Assembly: GCA_964583095.1 (NCBI GenBank)
Contig: CAZOVB010000001.1
Span: 228,303-292,302, forward strand
Reading direction: 5' to 3'
Origin: CAZOVB01 sp964583095
GTDB taxonomy: Bacteria > Planctomycetota > Phycisphaerae > SM23-33
DNA: 64,000 nt
In this document: positions 29,791-40,490 of the stretch, in pieces
Position numbering within the stretch: position 1 is the stretch's first letter
Layout of the letters: each line of letters starts with the position of its first letter
Notes under the pieces: generated by a model
Databases searched by the model: none
The model's input: only the letters and a program-made list of their open reading frames with translations
Told to the model about the DNA's origin: nothing
Program-made: the position numbers and the translations under genes

Positions 29791-29958
29791 TTATTTACGT
29801 TTGATCTTGTGCATGGTGTGCTTCTGCTCCGAGGGACAATACTTCTTGAGCTGAATCTTGGGCATTCCGCCCTGCACCCGCACGTTGGTACGGTAATTCA
29901 ACTGGGAGCAATCGTTGCACTGGAGCCAAACGTACTCTCTGGCCTTGGACTTGGCCAT
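29791..29958 (-). CDS. rpmG: 50S ribosomal protein L33
   Basis: 55 residues. REYVWLQCNDCSQLNYRTNV is clearly L33. The first zinc pair is complete (Cys14, Cys17), but the second reads CPSE: Cys41 is present and the fourth ligand position holds Glu44 instead of Cys. It is thus intermediate between the zinc-binding and zinc-free forms. It starts six bases after the tuf stop and lies ahead of tRNA-Trp and secE, its usual place. Confidence 0.94.
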   Translation of the reverse strand: MAKSKAREYVWLQCNDCSQLNYRTNVRVQGGMPKIQLKKYCPSEQKHTMHKIKRK

Positions 29959-29964
29959 GATTCA

Positions 29965-31170
<1,206 letters not shown>

Positions 31171-31332
31171 TCTTCACGCTCCTAATTGTGACTTTCTGAG
31201 TTTCTCAAGCTGTGTTTCAGTTTGCCGTTTTGAGGCGGCCGCAAACGCTCCCGACCCTTTGGCCCAATGCAACTCCGCACCGGGCAGGAGCCTGGCGTAT
31301 TCGTCGATCCGCGACGCCTGTCTGTAAAAGGA

Positions 31333-31404
<72 letters not shown>

Positions 31405-31480
31405 CTGTCGCTATCTCCGCGCTGAGACACCCTCCTTGTTGGTCCATAGGATTGCTGTCTCTGGCGGAAATAGATCGTTT

Positions 31481-31508
31481 ACTATAAACCCGGCTGAAAT
31501 AGTGTCAA
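31481..31508 (-). promoter_or_regulatory. Sigma-70-type promoter for tRNA-Thr, tuf and the rest of the superoperon
   Basis: A perfect TTGACA (31508 to 31503), a 16-base spacer and TATAGT (31486 to 31481) lie about 77 bases before the tRNA-Thr gene. It is the first promoter of the long minus-strand run. The rest of 31405..31648 shows no gene. Confidence 0.65.
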
Positions 31509-31648
31509 AGGGTTTTTCATCTGCGGCAGAGAGTTTTTTTGCCGCCGCCCTCACCGGGCCCCGTCAGACCTCCGCTGCGCCCCGGCCGAAGTCGACCGGG
31601 GGCCCTGAACGTCCCTCCCCCTGCCCCTTTGGCTTTCCCGGGCCGAGC

Positions 31649-33511
31649 CTACTCCACCGTGACGCTCTTGGCCAGGTTGCGGGGTTTGTCGACGTTGCAG
31701 CCTCTGGCCACGGCTGCATAGTAAGCCAACAGCTGAAGCGGAACCACCGTAAGCATTGGCTGAACGGGCACCGGAGCGTCGGGGACGTAGATCACGTGGT
31801 CGGCGTAGCGGTGGATCTGGTCGTCGCCCTCGGTGGCCACCGCGATGACCTTGCCCTTGCGGGCGCGGACTTCCTCGATGTTGCTGATGATCTTGTCGTA
31901 CGTGCTGCACCGCGGGGCGACGAAGACCACCGGCATGCCCTCGTGGATCAGGGCGATCGGGCCGTGCTTCATCTCCGCCGCGGGGAGCCCCTCAGCGTGG
32001 ATGTAGCTGATTTCCTTGAGCTTCAGGGCCCCTTCCAGGGCAATGGGGTACTGGTAGCCGCGGCCCAGGAAGAGCCAGTTGTCGAATTCCACGTAATGCT
32101 GGGCGATGTCTTTGATGGCATCGGCCTGGGCCAGGACCGACTCGATCTGGTCGGGAAGCTTGATCAACGATTCGATGTAGCGTTTCACGCTGTTCTGAGA
32201 CATGTAGCGCCGGCGTCCCATCATCAGGGCCATCAGCAACTCCACGATGACCTGGCAGGTGAAGGCCTTGGTGCTGGCCACGCCGATTTCCGGCCCGGCG
32301 TGGAGGTAGACGCCCGAATCGGTCTCGCGTGCGATGGTCGAGCCGACGACGTTGACGATTCCCAGGCAGGTGGCGCCTTTTTCCCTGGCTTCGCGAAGGG
32401 CCGCCAGCGTGTCGGCCGTCTCGCCGGACTGGCTGATTACGATAACCACCGTGCCCTCTTCGATGATCGGGTTGCGGTAGCGGAATTCGCTGGCGTATTC
32501 CACTTCGGTGGGAATCTTGGCCAGGTCTTCGAAGATGAACTCCCCGGTCAGGCCCGCATGCCAGGCGGTCCCGCAGGCGGTGATGATGATTTTGCGCGTC
32601 TTGGCCAGATCCCGCGAGACGTTGCTGAGACCGCCGAGGTTGATGCACATTTCCTGGAGGTCGACGCGCCCGGCGAGGCTCTGACGGACGATTTCGGGCT
32701 GCTCGAAGATTTCCTTGAGCATGAAGTGTTCGTAGCCGCCCTTGGCGATCTGTTCGAGGGACCACTCGATCTCGTCGATTCGCTTGGTGACCGGGACATT
32801 GGATGTCGTCATCGTCCGCATGCCCTCGGAGGTGATGACGGCCATCTCGCTGTCGTCGAGATAGACGACGTTGGCGGTATGTTCCAGGATGGCCGAGGCG
32901 TCCGAGGCCACCACGTATTCGTCGGTTCCGACGCCGACGATGAGGGGGCTTCCCTTGCGCGCGACGACGATTTTGTCCGGTTCATCCGCACAGAGCACGG
33001 CGATACCGTAGGTTCCGCTGACTTCCCGCAGGGCGGCGGAGACGGCCTGTTCCAGATCGACCGGTTCGCCGTCGCCGTTTTTTGAGGCGTTGTAGTAGAA
33101 CTCGCCGATCAACTGGGCCAGGACCTCCGTGTCGGTCTGGGAGAGGAAGGTGTGGCCCTTGTCTTCCAGGAAGCGTCGGAGCGTGGAGTAGTTTTCGATG
33201 ATACCGTTGTGGACCAGGGCGATTTTTCCCCCGTCGTCGGTGTGGGGGTGGGCGTTGACCTGATTGGGTTCGCCGTGGGTAGCCCATCGGGTATGGGCGA
33301 TTCCGACCGAGCCGTTGGCGATGCCTTCGTTGCCGGCGATTTCCTTTTCCAGGTTGGCGATGCGCCCGGCCGATTTGGCGATGTGGAGCCGGCCCTGGTG
33401 GGCGACGCAGACTCCTGCGCTGTCATAGCCGCGGTACTCGAGGCGTTTGAGCCCCTCCACGAGCAGGTTCCGGGCTTTCTTCTTTCCGATGTAACCGACA
33501 ATTCCACACAT
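31649..33511 (-). CDS. glmS: Glutamine--fructose-6-phosphate aminotransferase (isomerizing)
   Basis: 620 residues. It makes glucosamine-6-phosphate from fructose-6-phosphate and glutamine, the first step to UDP-GlcNAc. The N-terminal glutaminase starts MCGIVGYIGKKKARNLL (Cys2 nucleophile) and has GIAHTRWATHGEPN; two SIS sugar-isomerase domains follow, with ITACGTAWHAGLTGEFIFED and VISQSGETADTLAALREA. The C-terminus ends KPRNLAKSVTVE, as usual. GGAG lies upstream of the ATG. No glmS ribozyme is evident in the 296-base gap to rarA. Confidence 0.96.
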   Translation of the reverse strand: MCGIVGYIGKKKARNLLVEGLKRLEYRGYDSAGVCVAHQGRLHIAKSAGRIANLEKEIAGNEGIANGSVGIAHTRWATHGEPNQVNAHPHTDDGGKIALVHNGIIENYSTLRRFLEDKGHTFLSQTDTEVLAQLIGEFYYNASKNGDGEPVDLEQAVSAALREVSGTYGIAVLCADEPDKIVVARKGSPLIVGVGTDEYVVASDASAILEHTANVVYLDDSEMAVITSEGMRTMTTSNVPVTKRIDEIEWSLEQIAKGGYEHFMLKEIFEQPEIVRQSLAGRVDLQEMCINLGGLSNVSRDLAKTRKIIITACGTAWHAGLTGEFIFEDLAKIPTEVEYASEFRYRNPIIEEGTVVIVISQSGETADTLAALREAREKGATCLGIVNVVGSTIARETDSGVYLHAGPEIGVASTKAFTCQVIVELLMALMMGRRRYMSQNSVKRYIESLIKLPDQIESVLAQADAIKDIAQHYVEFDNWLFLGRGYQYPIALEGALKLKEISYIHAEGLPAAEMKHGPIALIHEGMPVVFVAPRCSTYDKIISNIEEVRARKGKVIAVATEGDDQIHRYADHVIYVPDAPVPVQPMLTVVPLQLLAYYAAVARGCNVDKPRNLAKSVTVE

Positions 33512-33770
33512 GATGCTGCTCCGACTGGGGCTGTCACTCCATGATCAAGCGAACGAATCTGCGTTCAGCGGCCTACATCATATCGGAACGCCTGACGCGA
33601 CAGACACAAGAAAAACCTCCGGCTTCGATCGCCTCCAAGGATCCATACGCGGTGGACTCGCGTAGGATCTCCTCCGGATTCGATATCTCGTATCAGGTCC
33701 GCTTATGGCCGCTCTGGCCTTTCCTCGGGGCCCCGGAGCAACGGTTTTCCCCCGCCCGGAGCGGAAGCCT

Positions 33771-33799
33771 TTGGTGGACAAGGGCAATTGCCCTACAAT
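33771..33799 (+). promoter_or_regulatory. Promoter of rarA overlapped by a 14-base palindrome
   Basis: TTGGTG (33771..33776), a 17-base spacer and TACAAT (33794..33799) lie immediately before the rarA ATG at 33808, so the transcript would start about one or two bases before the start codon. A perfect palindrome AGGGCAATTGCCCT (33781..33794) fills the spacer and touches the -10, the position expected for an operator. Confidence 0.45.
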
Positions 33800-33807
33800 A
33801 GCCTCTT

Positions 33808-35190
33808 ATGCCCGATCTGTTCAAGCAAGCCGAGGACAAAGCCATTGCCGCCCAGGCCCCCCTTGCGGTGCGCATGCGCCCCCGCAGCCTGGATGAAGTG
33901 GTCGGCCAGTCTTCCTTTATCGGCCCGGGGAAGATGCTCCGGCGGATGCTTGAAGCCGACAGCGTCAGCAGCCTGGTTTTTTACGGCCCGCCGGGATCGG
34001 GGAAAACGACCCTGGCCCACGTGATCGCCCGGCACTGCTCGTGCGAGTTTCACGAGGTCAACGGGGCTTCGACGGGGGTGAAGGAAGTCCGGTCGATCAT
34101 CGATTCGGCCCGGGCGATGCTGGCCTCTGCCAACCGTAGAACCGTCCTGTTCATTGACGAGTTGCACCGCTTCAACCGCGCCCAGCAGGATGTGCTGCTG
34201 GGAGACGTCGAAAACGGCACGATCGTGCTGATCGGCGCGACGACCGAAAACCCCTTCTTCACCATCAACACCCCCCTCCTGAGCCGATCGACCGTATTTC
34301 AGTTCGAGCCACTGGAGTGCGAGGACATTTTGGCCCTGCTCGAACGGGCCCTGGCCGACAAGGAACGAGGCCTGGGCAGGTACGACGTACAGGCGGCGCG
34401 AGAGGCCCTTTCGCACCTGGCCGAGGTCAGCGACGGCGATGCCCGACGCGCCCTGACCGCCCTGGAGGTGGGCGTCAAGAGCCTCATCAGCCAGGTCGGG
34501 GACGAAACCGCCCGGGTGGTGTTCGACCTGAACGTCGCCCAGGAATCGATCCAGAAGAAGGTGATCCAGTACGACGCAGCCGGGGACAGCCACTACGATG
34601 CTGCCAGCGCGTTGATCAAATCCATGCGGGGCAGCGATCCCGACGCAGCCGTCTACTGGCTGGCGCGGATGCTGGCGGCCGGGGAGGACCCCCGGTTCAT
34701 CGCGCGGAGGATCGCGATACTGGCCAGCGAGGACATCGGCAACGCCGATCCGCGTGCCATCAGCGTGGCGGCATCGTGTTTCGATATCGTCGACCGGGTG
34801 GGCATGCCCGAGTGCCGGATCACCCTGGCCCAGGCGGTGGTATATATGGCCACGGCCCCGAAGTCCAACGCCTCGTATATGGCGATCGACCAGGCCCTGG
34901 ACGACGTTCGCCACCAGCGGACCCAGCCGGTGCCCAAACACCTTCGCAATGCCCCCCACAGCGGGATGGCCCAATTGGGCTACGGCCAAGGCTACCAGTA
35001 CAGCCACAGCTACGAAGGCGGGGTGAGCCCGGACCAGACGTACCTGGGCGTTGAGAAGCAGTACTACGTCCCGAGCCGGCGAGGCTATGAGAAGCACATT
35101 CAGGCGTACCTGGACTACGTGAAGCGCCTTCGGGAGCAGAAAGAATCCGACGCCTCGCCCCAGGCCGATGCGGAGGGCCAGGGTGAATAA
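33808..35190 (+). CDS. rarA: RarA/MgsA-type AAA+ ATPase (replication-associated recombination protein A)
   Basis: 460 residues. This clamp-loader-like ATPase acts at stalled replication forks. Walker A GPPGSGKTT is at residues 60-68, Walker B VLFIDELHRFNR about 114-125, sensor TTENPFF after LIGA, and the C-terminal MgsA domain has SEDIGNADPRA, GMPECRITLAQAVVYMATAP and NSHPSY-like QPVPKHLRNA. No Shine-Dalgarno is seen before the ATG, in line with a leaderless transcript. The last codons overlap the next gene. Confidence 0.93.
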   Translation: MPDLFKQAEDKAIAAQAPLAVRMRPRSLDEVVGQSSFIGPGKMLRRMLEADSVSSLVFYGPPGSGKTTLAHVIARHCSCEFHEVNGASTGVKEVRSIIDSARAMLASANRRTVLFIDELHRFNRAQQDVLLGDVENGTIVLIGATTENPFFTINTPLLSRSTVFQFEPLECEDILALLERALADKERGLGRYDVQAAREALSHLAEVSDGDARRALTALEVGVKSLISQVGDETARVVFDLNVAQESIQKKVIQYDAAGDSHYDAASALIKSMRGSDPDAAVYWLARMLAAGEDPRFIARRIAILASEDIGNADPRAISVAASCFDIVDRVGMPECRITLAQAVVYMATAPKSNASYMAIDQALDDVRHQRTQPVPKHLRNAPHSGMAQLGYGQGYQYSHSYEGGVSPDQTYLGVEKQYYVPSRRGYEKHIQAYLDYVKRLREQKESDASPQADAEGQGE

Positions 35191-35791
35191 GAAACAGGCT
35201 CGACAGGAGATACGCCGGCGGCTGGCGAAGCTGGATCCCGAGACGATCCAGGCCCGGTCGCGAAGAATCTGCCGAATTGTGAGCGAACTTGGAGAATTCC
35301 GCGAGGCCGATCCGATAATGCTGTATATGGCCACGGCGGATGAAGTTCAGACGGCCCCGCTGGCCGAGGCGGCCTTTTCCGCCGGCAAGACGGTCCTGGT
35401 CCCGAAGGTGGACTGGTCGGCGCGAATTATGCACGCGATCGAGATCCGTCACTGGCAGGACGGCATCGTGACGGGTCGATATGGGCTGCCGGAGCCGGAG
35501 CTTGGCGAGCCGGTAGCCATTGACCGGATCGCGTTTGTGGTTGTGCCGGCGATGGCATTTGACCTTGAAGGTCGAAGGCTTGGACGCGGAGGCGGTTTTT
35601 ACGACCGGTTTCTGTCTCAGCGGGGTTTTGACGCCCTGACCTGCGGCGTAGCGTTGGAAGAGCAGATCTTGCCGGCCCTGCCAAGTGAGCCTCACGACGT
35701 GCCGGTCGACATGGTGGTGACCGAAAGCAGAATCCTGAGATTTGACAAGGCCCAGGCCGACGAGCCGGGCCAAGGAGTACGATCCCGATGA
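35183..35791 (+). CDS. 5-formyltetrahydrofolate cyclo-ligase
   Basis: About 202 residues from a GTG at 35183, which has GGAGG about six bases upstream; an ATG at 35168 is an alternative. The GTG lies inside the last codons of rarA, so the two are coupled. The enzyme converts 5-formyl-THF to 5,10-methenyl-THF using ATP. The N-terminal NKKQARQEIRRRLAKL and the C-terminal signature GRRLGRGGGFYDRFL identify the family. It overlaps the next gene by four bases (ATGA). Confidence 0.88.
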   Translation: MNKKQARQEIRRRLAKLDPETIQARSRRICRIVSELGEFREADPIMLYMATADEVQTAPLAEAAFSAGKTVLVPKVDWSARIMHAIEIRHWQDGIVTGRYGLPEPELGEPVAIDRIAFVVVPAMAFDLEGRRLGRGGGFYDRFLSQRGFDALTCGVALEEQILPALPSEPHDVPVDMVVTESRILRFDKAQADEPGQGVRSR

Positions 35792-36873
35792 AACGCAGAC
35801 AGAAACAGCAGTTCCTGATGACCCTGGTGGTGGTGGCCGTGGCTGCCGGCGTCGGCTGGTACTTCCTGAACCAGGACGAGCCATCCGAGCGGGGAGGCAG
35901 CGTCAACGCCCATACCACCGACGGACTTCAGACGACCGGCGGATCGGGCCCCGGCGGCTCGACGGGCGTGGAAGGCGCGGTGGACCAAGAGGGCAACCCC
36001 CGCACGGGCCCGATCGACCCCGAGAAGCATCCTGAACTGCTCAAGCCCGAGGTGGACATGGCCGCCCACGAGGCGATAAGCCTCTACAACCGGGCCCTGG
36101 AGTTGATGCCCAAGCTGGACGAACTGGACGATGAGCAGGTCATTGCCCTGCGAAGCGACCTTTCGCGGGCGTATTTTTCTTATCAGCTTCGGCCCACCCA
36201 GCAGAACCGCGCCCGGGCGATGCTCACCGATTTGGCCAACAAGACGCTCTACTCGCCGGTGAGCTACAAGTCGGATCCCTACACCTCCTATTACGTGATC
36301 AAGCCCGGGGACACGCTGGCCAAGCTGGACAGCCCGCCCGATCGCCTTCGCGTGCCCACCGAGTTGATCGAGGACGTCAACCCCCGCCTGAATCCGCGGA
36401 ATCTCAAGCCCGGCACGCGCATCAAGCTGATGCAGGGGATCTATCACGCGATCGTCCATACCAACGATTTCACGATGGATCTGTACCTCAAGACCTGGGA
36501 CAAGCCGCTGACCTTCGCCGGACGCGTCCGGGTCGGGATCGGAAAGCACGACGCCACCCCCTCGGGTGTCTTCCGGGTCAGCAGCAAGGAAAAACAGATC
36601 GCCTGGTACCCGCCCCCGGGTTCGGAGTTCAAGAAACGCATCGCCTGGGGAGAGCCCAACTACCCGCTTGGCAAGGACGGGCTCTGGATCGGCCTCAAGG
36701 GCGTTCAGGATATCAACCAGGCCAGCACCGGATACGGCCTGCACGGCACGGATGACCCCCAGAGTATCGGCAAGGCCGAGTCCCTGGGCTGTATCCGCAT
36801 GCTCGATGAGGACATCACCTTCACCTTCCATCGCCTGTATCTCCAGTGGAGCACGGTCCACATCCGCAAATAG
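35788..36873 (+). CDS. LysM and L,D-transpeptidase (YkuD) domain protein
   Basis: 361 residues. One N-terminal membrane segment (about 11-31) anchors it; a low-complexity Gly/Thr linker follows. A LysM repeat starts at about residue 170 (YYVIKPGDTLAKL) and ends GTRIKLM. The YkuD domain fills the C-terminal third, with His319 (HGTDD) and Cys335 in SLGCIRM, the catalytic pair. Such enzymes cross-link peptidoglycan or attach proteins to it. This fits a planctomycete with a peptidoglycan wall. A strong terminator follows. Confidence 0.9.
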   Translation: MKRRQKQQFLMTLVVVAVAAGVGWYFLNQDEPSERGGSVNAHTTDGLQTTGGSGPGGSTGVEGAVDQEGNPRTGPIDPEKHPELLKPEVDMAAHEAISLYNRALELMPKLDELDDEQVIALRSDLSRAYFSYQLRPTQQNRARAMLTDLANKTLYSPVSYKSDPYTSYYVIKPGDTLAKLDSPPDRLRVPTELIEDVNPRLNPRNLKPGTRIKLMQGIYHAIVHTNDFTMDLYLKTWDKPLTFAGRVRVGIGKHDATPSGVFRVSSKEKQIAWYPPPGSEFKKRIAWGEPNYPLGKDGLWIGLKGVQDINQASTGYGLHGTDDPQSIGKAESLGCIRMLDEDITFTFHRLYLQWSTVHIRK

Positions 36874-36898
36874 CTCCCCTGACAGACCGCGACGCACG

Positions 36899-36935
36899 GG
36901 ACGCATGCTGACTGTCGGCATGCGTCCTTTTCTTT
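36899..36935 (+). terminator. Rho-independent terminator after the L,D-transpeptidase gene
   Basis: A perfect ten-base-pair stem GGACGCATGC / GCATGCGTCC with a nine-base loop is followed directly by TTTTCTTT. It ends the rarA, cyclo-ligase, transpeptidase transcript 25 bases after the last stop. Confidence 0.9.
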
Positions 36936-36988
36936 GCCTGCAATAGCCCCCCGGGGCGATTCGTTCTGCTACGGGAAGGGAGCCGGCC

Positions 36989-37891
36989 ATGAAAACAGCA
37001 ACCGTCGCAGTTGTGCTTCTGGCAGCCGGGGTTTGCCTTGCCGAAGATACCCCCGAGCCGCCCGAGGTCCGCCGCCACCTGAACCTGCCCTACCACAAGG
37101 TCGAAGGGGTCGATCCGAACCTGCTGAGCCTGGACATCTACGCGCCAAAAGATGCCCGCAACCTGCCCGTGATGGTGATGATCCACGGGGGAGGCTGGGC
37201 CTTTGGCGACAAGGCCAATAAGGGGCTTATGGACAGGAAGGTCCCATGGTTCGCCTCCCGCGGGTGGGTGTTGGCGAGTGTGAACTACCGTCTCTCGCCC
37301 AAGGTGCAGCATCCGGTGCACGTGCAGGACGTGGCAAAGGCGCTTGCCTGGCTGGGCGAGAACATCGGCAGATACGGCGGGGATCCGGAGCAGATCTACC
37401 TGATGGGTCACTCGGCCGGGGCGCATCTGGCTGCGCTGGTGGCCATTGACGAAACGTACCTCCAGGCCCACGGCCGGAAGCTCTCGATGCTCAAGGGCGT
37501 AGTGCTGCTCGACGGGGCCGGCTATGACATCCCGACGCACCTGCAGTCGACGGCCGGGCCGATGCTCAGGAGGATGTACGTCCGGGCCTTTACCGATGAC
37601 GAGGCGAAGCAGCGCCAGGCTTCGCCGATTTCGCATGTCCAGGCGGGCAAGGACATCCCGCCGTTTCTGATCATCCACGTGGCCAATCGCGAGGCGTCGC
37701 GGAAGCAGTCCGAGGCCCTGGCCAAGGCGCTGGTCGAAGCGAAGGTTCCGGGGCGGACCTTTGCCGCCGAGGGGGAAAACCACCGCAGCGTGAATCGCGA
37801 CTTCGGCAAGAAGGACCACAAGGTCACCGCCAAGACCTGGAAGTTCCTCCAGCAGCTCGCCCGCCAACGGAAGGACCCGGCCGGGAAGTAA
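36989..37891 (+). CDS. Secreted alpha/beta-hydrolase esterase
   Basis: 300 residues with an N-terminal signal peptide (about 1-19, cleaved near CLAED). The oxyanion motif HGGGW (66-70) and nucleophile elbow GHSAGAH (Ser142) place it with carboxylesterases of the arylformamidase/feruloyl-esterase-like group. His265 (GENHRSVN) is the likely catalytic histidine; the acid residue is not obvious. It may deacylate plant or algal polysaccharides, in keeping with the neighbouring sulfatases, but the substrate is unknown. AAGGGAG precedes the ATG. Confidence 0.82.
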   Translation: MKTATVAVVLLAAGVCLAEDTPEPPEVRRHLNLPYHKVEGVDPNLLSLDIYAPKDARNLPVMVMIHGGGWAFGDKANKGLMDRKVPWFASRGWVLASVNYRLSPKVQHPVHVQDVAKALAWLGENIGRYGGDPEQIYLMGHSAGAHLAALVAIDETYLQAHGRKLSMLKGVVLLDGAGYDIPTHLQSTAGPMLRRMYVRAFTDDEAKQRQASPISHVQAGKDIPPFLIIHVANREASRKQSEALAKALVEAKVPGRTFAAEGENHRSVNRDFGKKDHKVTAKTWKFLQQLARQRKDPAGK

Positions 37892-37973
37892 GAATCCCAG
37901 GGAGCGTTCTTTCGGCAATCGGGGCGAAATTCTGTGAGATTCCCGCGCCGGTCGGCTATCCTTCCTCCCTGCG

Positions 37974-38873
37974 ATGAGCAAAGGCACGCTTTCCATCCTG
38001 ATTTCCCTGGCCCTGCTGGCCGGGGGACTGGTCCTGCTGGGGCTGGGATACCCCGCCCTGGGAGCGCCGCTGCTGTACCTTGGCGGCTCGGCCGCGATCG
38101 GCGCGGTGACCAACCGGATCGCCATCCGCGCGATCTTCACCCCCTGGCCCGGTCGCAGGCTGGCCCTGCCGGGCACGGGCCTGGTCGAGCGCAACCGGGA
38201 GAAGATCATCCAAGCCCTGGCCGAAGCGGTCGCCGGCGACCTGATCACCCCCGAGACGCTCTCTGCCTGGCTGAAGCAGACGGACTTTTTCGAGAAGCTC
38301 CGCAACCACGCTTCGCGCCATGTCCGGGAGCTCTCGCAGGACCCGACCCGCCGGGCCAAGTGGCGCGAGCGCGTTCGTCAGAGCCTCAACCACCGCATCA
38401 GCGAGGCGCTTAATTCCAGCCAGGCCTACCAGGGCGTGCGGGACTTCTTCACCCGCATGGCCGGGCCTTTGGGAAAACTCGGACACCTCACGGGACTGAC
38501 CGACTACGACAGCGTCTCCTACAAGATTCTCGACGGCGTTCGCGGGCGGGTGACCGAGAAGATGAATGCCCGCGACGGCTGGTTCGACGAACAGTTCTCG
38601 GCCATTCTCCTGGAGGCGGCAGACGACCTGGACCGGTGGGACGTGGCGGCCTCGGACGAAGTGACCAATATGATTCGCTACGTCGTGGAGGAGGTGGACG
38701 TGGAATCGATTGTGAGACACTCGCTTTCGCGTTTCAGCGCCGAGGAAGTTCGGAAACTCGTCGAGGATCTCAGCAAGGAACACCTGGCGCTGCTGGAGGT
38801 CTGGGGGGCGGTACTCGGCGCTGCCGCCGGCGGGGCCATCTGGACTGCTTCGCGCCTGCTGGGTCTGTTGTAG
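37974..38873 (+). CDS. DUF445 family membrane protein
   Basis: 299 residues. Two hydrophobic segments at the N-terminus (about 5-24 and 28-46) lead into GAVTNRIAIRAIFTPW, the DUF445 signature region, then a long helical cytoplasmic or periplasmic part with NREKIIQALAEAVAGDLITP, and a final membrane segment at the C-terminus (AAAGGAIWTASRLLGLL). The function of the family is not established. It lies 82 bases after the esterase and 82 before a sulfatase. Confidence 0.75.
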   Translation: MSKGTLSILISLALLAGGLVLLGLGYPALGAPLLYLGGSAAIGAVTNRIAIRAIFTPWPGRRLALPGTGLVERNREKIIQALAEAVAGDLITPETLSAWLKQTDFFEKLRNHASRHVRELSQDPTRRAKWRERVRQSLNHRISEALNSSQAYQGVRDFFTRMAGPLGKLGHLTGLTDYDSVSYKILDGVRGRVTEKMNARDGWFDEQFSAILLEAADDLDRWDVAASDEVTNMIRYVVEEVDVESIVRHSLSRFSAEEVRKLVEDLSKEHLALLEVWGAVLGAAAGGAIWTASRLLGLL

Positions 38874-38955
38874 AAGGTCCCTTGCTCCCGGCGGGGCCTG
38901 AGGGTATTGATGGAGCTTTGGCATTGCCTCCCCCCAACCAAGGAATTGACCCGAC

Positions 38956-40467
38956 ATGTCCGACAAACCCCTGAACTTTCTGATTATCACCAGCGACCAG
39001 CAACGCTGGGACACGCTGGGCGTCTACAACCCGCGGATCTCCACGCCGAACCTGGACTCCCTGGCCCAGCGGGGCATTACCTGCGACCGGGCCTACACGT
39101 CCAATCCGGTCTGCACCCCGGCGAGGGTGTCGATTCTCACCGGCCACTGGCCCAGCCGTCACGGCTGCTACACGATCGGCACGTCCCTGCCGGAGGACTA
39201 CCCCACCGTCGCGGGACATCTTTCCCGCCGAGGATATTTCACCTCCTTGTGCGGAAAAGCCCATTTCCAGCGGTGTACCAACGATCCCGACGACGCCCCG
39301 GGAACCTTCGAGAGCTCGCCGCACATCTACGACCTGGACTTCTTCGACAACTGGTCCGGGCCTTACTACGGATTCGAGCATGCCCGGCTGGCCATCGCGC
39401 ACGGCGACCAGCGAGCCACGGCCTCGATGCACTACGGGGCCTGGCTGCGAGAACGCGGCGTCGACGCGGAGCAGTATTACGGCAGGAATCCCTACGAAGC
39501 GTTCGGTCCGTGGGACCTGCCCGAGGAACATCATTACTCGGCCTGGACGGCGGAAGAGACCATCGGCGCGATGGACAAGGCGGCCGCCTCGGGCAAACCG
39601 TTCTTCCTATGGTCGAGCTTCCAGGACCCGCACAACCCGTGCATGGTCCCCGAGCCCTGGGCGAGCATGTACGACCCGAAGGACATGCCCTCCTACGGCC
39701 TGCGGGAGGGGGAATTCGACGACAAGCCCCCCTTCTACGAAGGTTCGCAACAGGGCGGGGCCCTGGGGCATCCGGAGCTGGACGAGTACAAAAACTGGTA
39801 CTGCTTCCGGGGCCTGGAACAGATGGACACCGAGGCCACGCGTCGCCTGTGTGCGTACTACTATGGGATGGTCAGCTTGATGGACCATCACATCGGGCGG
39901 ATCTTCCGAGCCATGGAAGAAAAGGGCCTCTGGGAGAACACCGTGGTGGTCTTCACGACCGATCACGGGGACTACCTTGGCAATCACGGCCTGTGGTGGA
40001 AGGGCCTGCCGACCTACCAGGACATGCAGCGTCTGCCCTTCCTGGTCTACCATCCGGATTGCAGAACCCCCGGCGCTCACAGCCAGAGCTTCCAGAACCT
40101 GGTGGACATCGCCCGCACCGCGTGCAGCGCAGCGGGCGAGGAACCCCCGGCGGGCATGCAGGGCGTGGACCAGACGCCCGCCTGGCAGGATGCGGCCCGG
40201 TCGGTTCGCAACTGGTCGATGGTCGAATACCGCCCCACCGAGTCGCCCTTCATGCAGAAGACCTTTCTCCACGACAAGTACAAGCTGGTGGTCTACCATG
40301 ACACGAGCTACGGCGAACTCTACGACCTGGAGAAAGACCCGGACCAGTACGAGAACCTCTGGTCGAAGGCTCAGTACAAAGAGATCGCCGGGGAGTTGAT
40401 GCACAAGTTCATTGCAGCAGAAATGGAAAAAGACGGCGTCTTGCGCCCGCGCGACGCCTGGGCCTGA
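38956..40467 (+). CDS. Cys-type sulfatase
   Basis: 503 residues. It hydrolyses sulfate esters using formylglycine made from a cysteine. The modification motif CTPAR is at residues 53-57, a metal-binding Asp lies in TSDQQRW, and TTDHGDYLGNHGLWWKG supplies further metal ligands. No signal peptide is visible, so it appears cytoplasmic. AAGGA lies upstream of the ATG. It is followed 23 bases later by a GH39-like gene, suggesting joint breakdown of a sulfated glycan. Confidence 0.93.
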   Translation: MSDKPLNFLIITSDQQRWDTLGVYNPRISTPNLDSLAQRGITCDRAYTSNPVCTPARVSILTGHWPSRHGCYTIGTSLPEDYPTVAGHLSRRGYFTSLCGKAHFQRCTNDPDDAPGTFESSPHIYDLDFFDNWSGPYYGFEHARLAIAHGDQRATASMHYGAWLRERGVDAEQYYGRNPYEAFGPWDLPEEHHYSAWTAEETIGAMDKAAASGKPFFLWSSFQDPHNPCMVPEPWASMYDPKDMPSYGLREGEFDDKPPFYEGSQQGGALGHPELDEYKNWYCFRGLEQMDTEATRRLCAYYYGMVSLMDHHIGRIFRAMEEKGLWENTVVVFTTDHGDYLGNHGLWWKGLPTYQDMQRLPFLVYHPDCRTPGAHSQSFQNLVDIARTACSAAGEEPPAGMQGVDQTPAWQDAARSVRNWSMVEYRPTESPFMQKTFLHDKYKLVVYHDTSYGELYDLEKDPDQYENLWSKAQYKEIAGELMHKFIAAEMEKDGVLRPRDAWA

Positions 40468-40490
40468 GCAGGAATGGAGTTACCGAAAGT

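Noticed and set aside
33512..33807. glmS ribozyme or other riboswitch upstream of glmS
   Set aside because: I looked for the ribozyme's conserved core and an obvious multi-stem structure and saw none; the gap holds only promoter-like elements.
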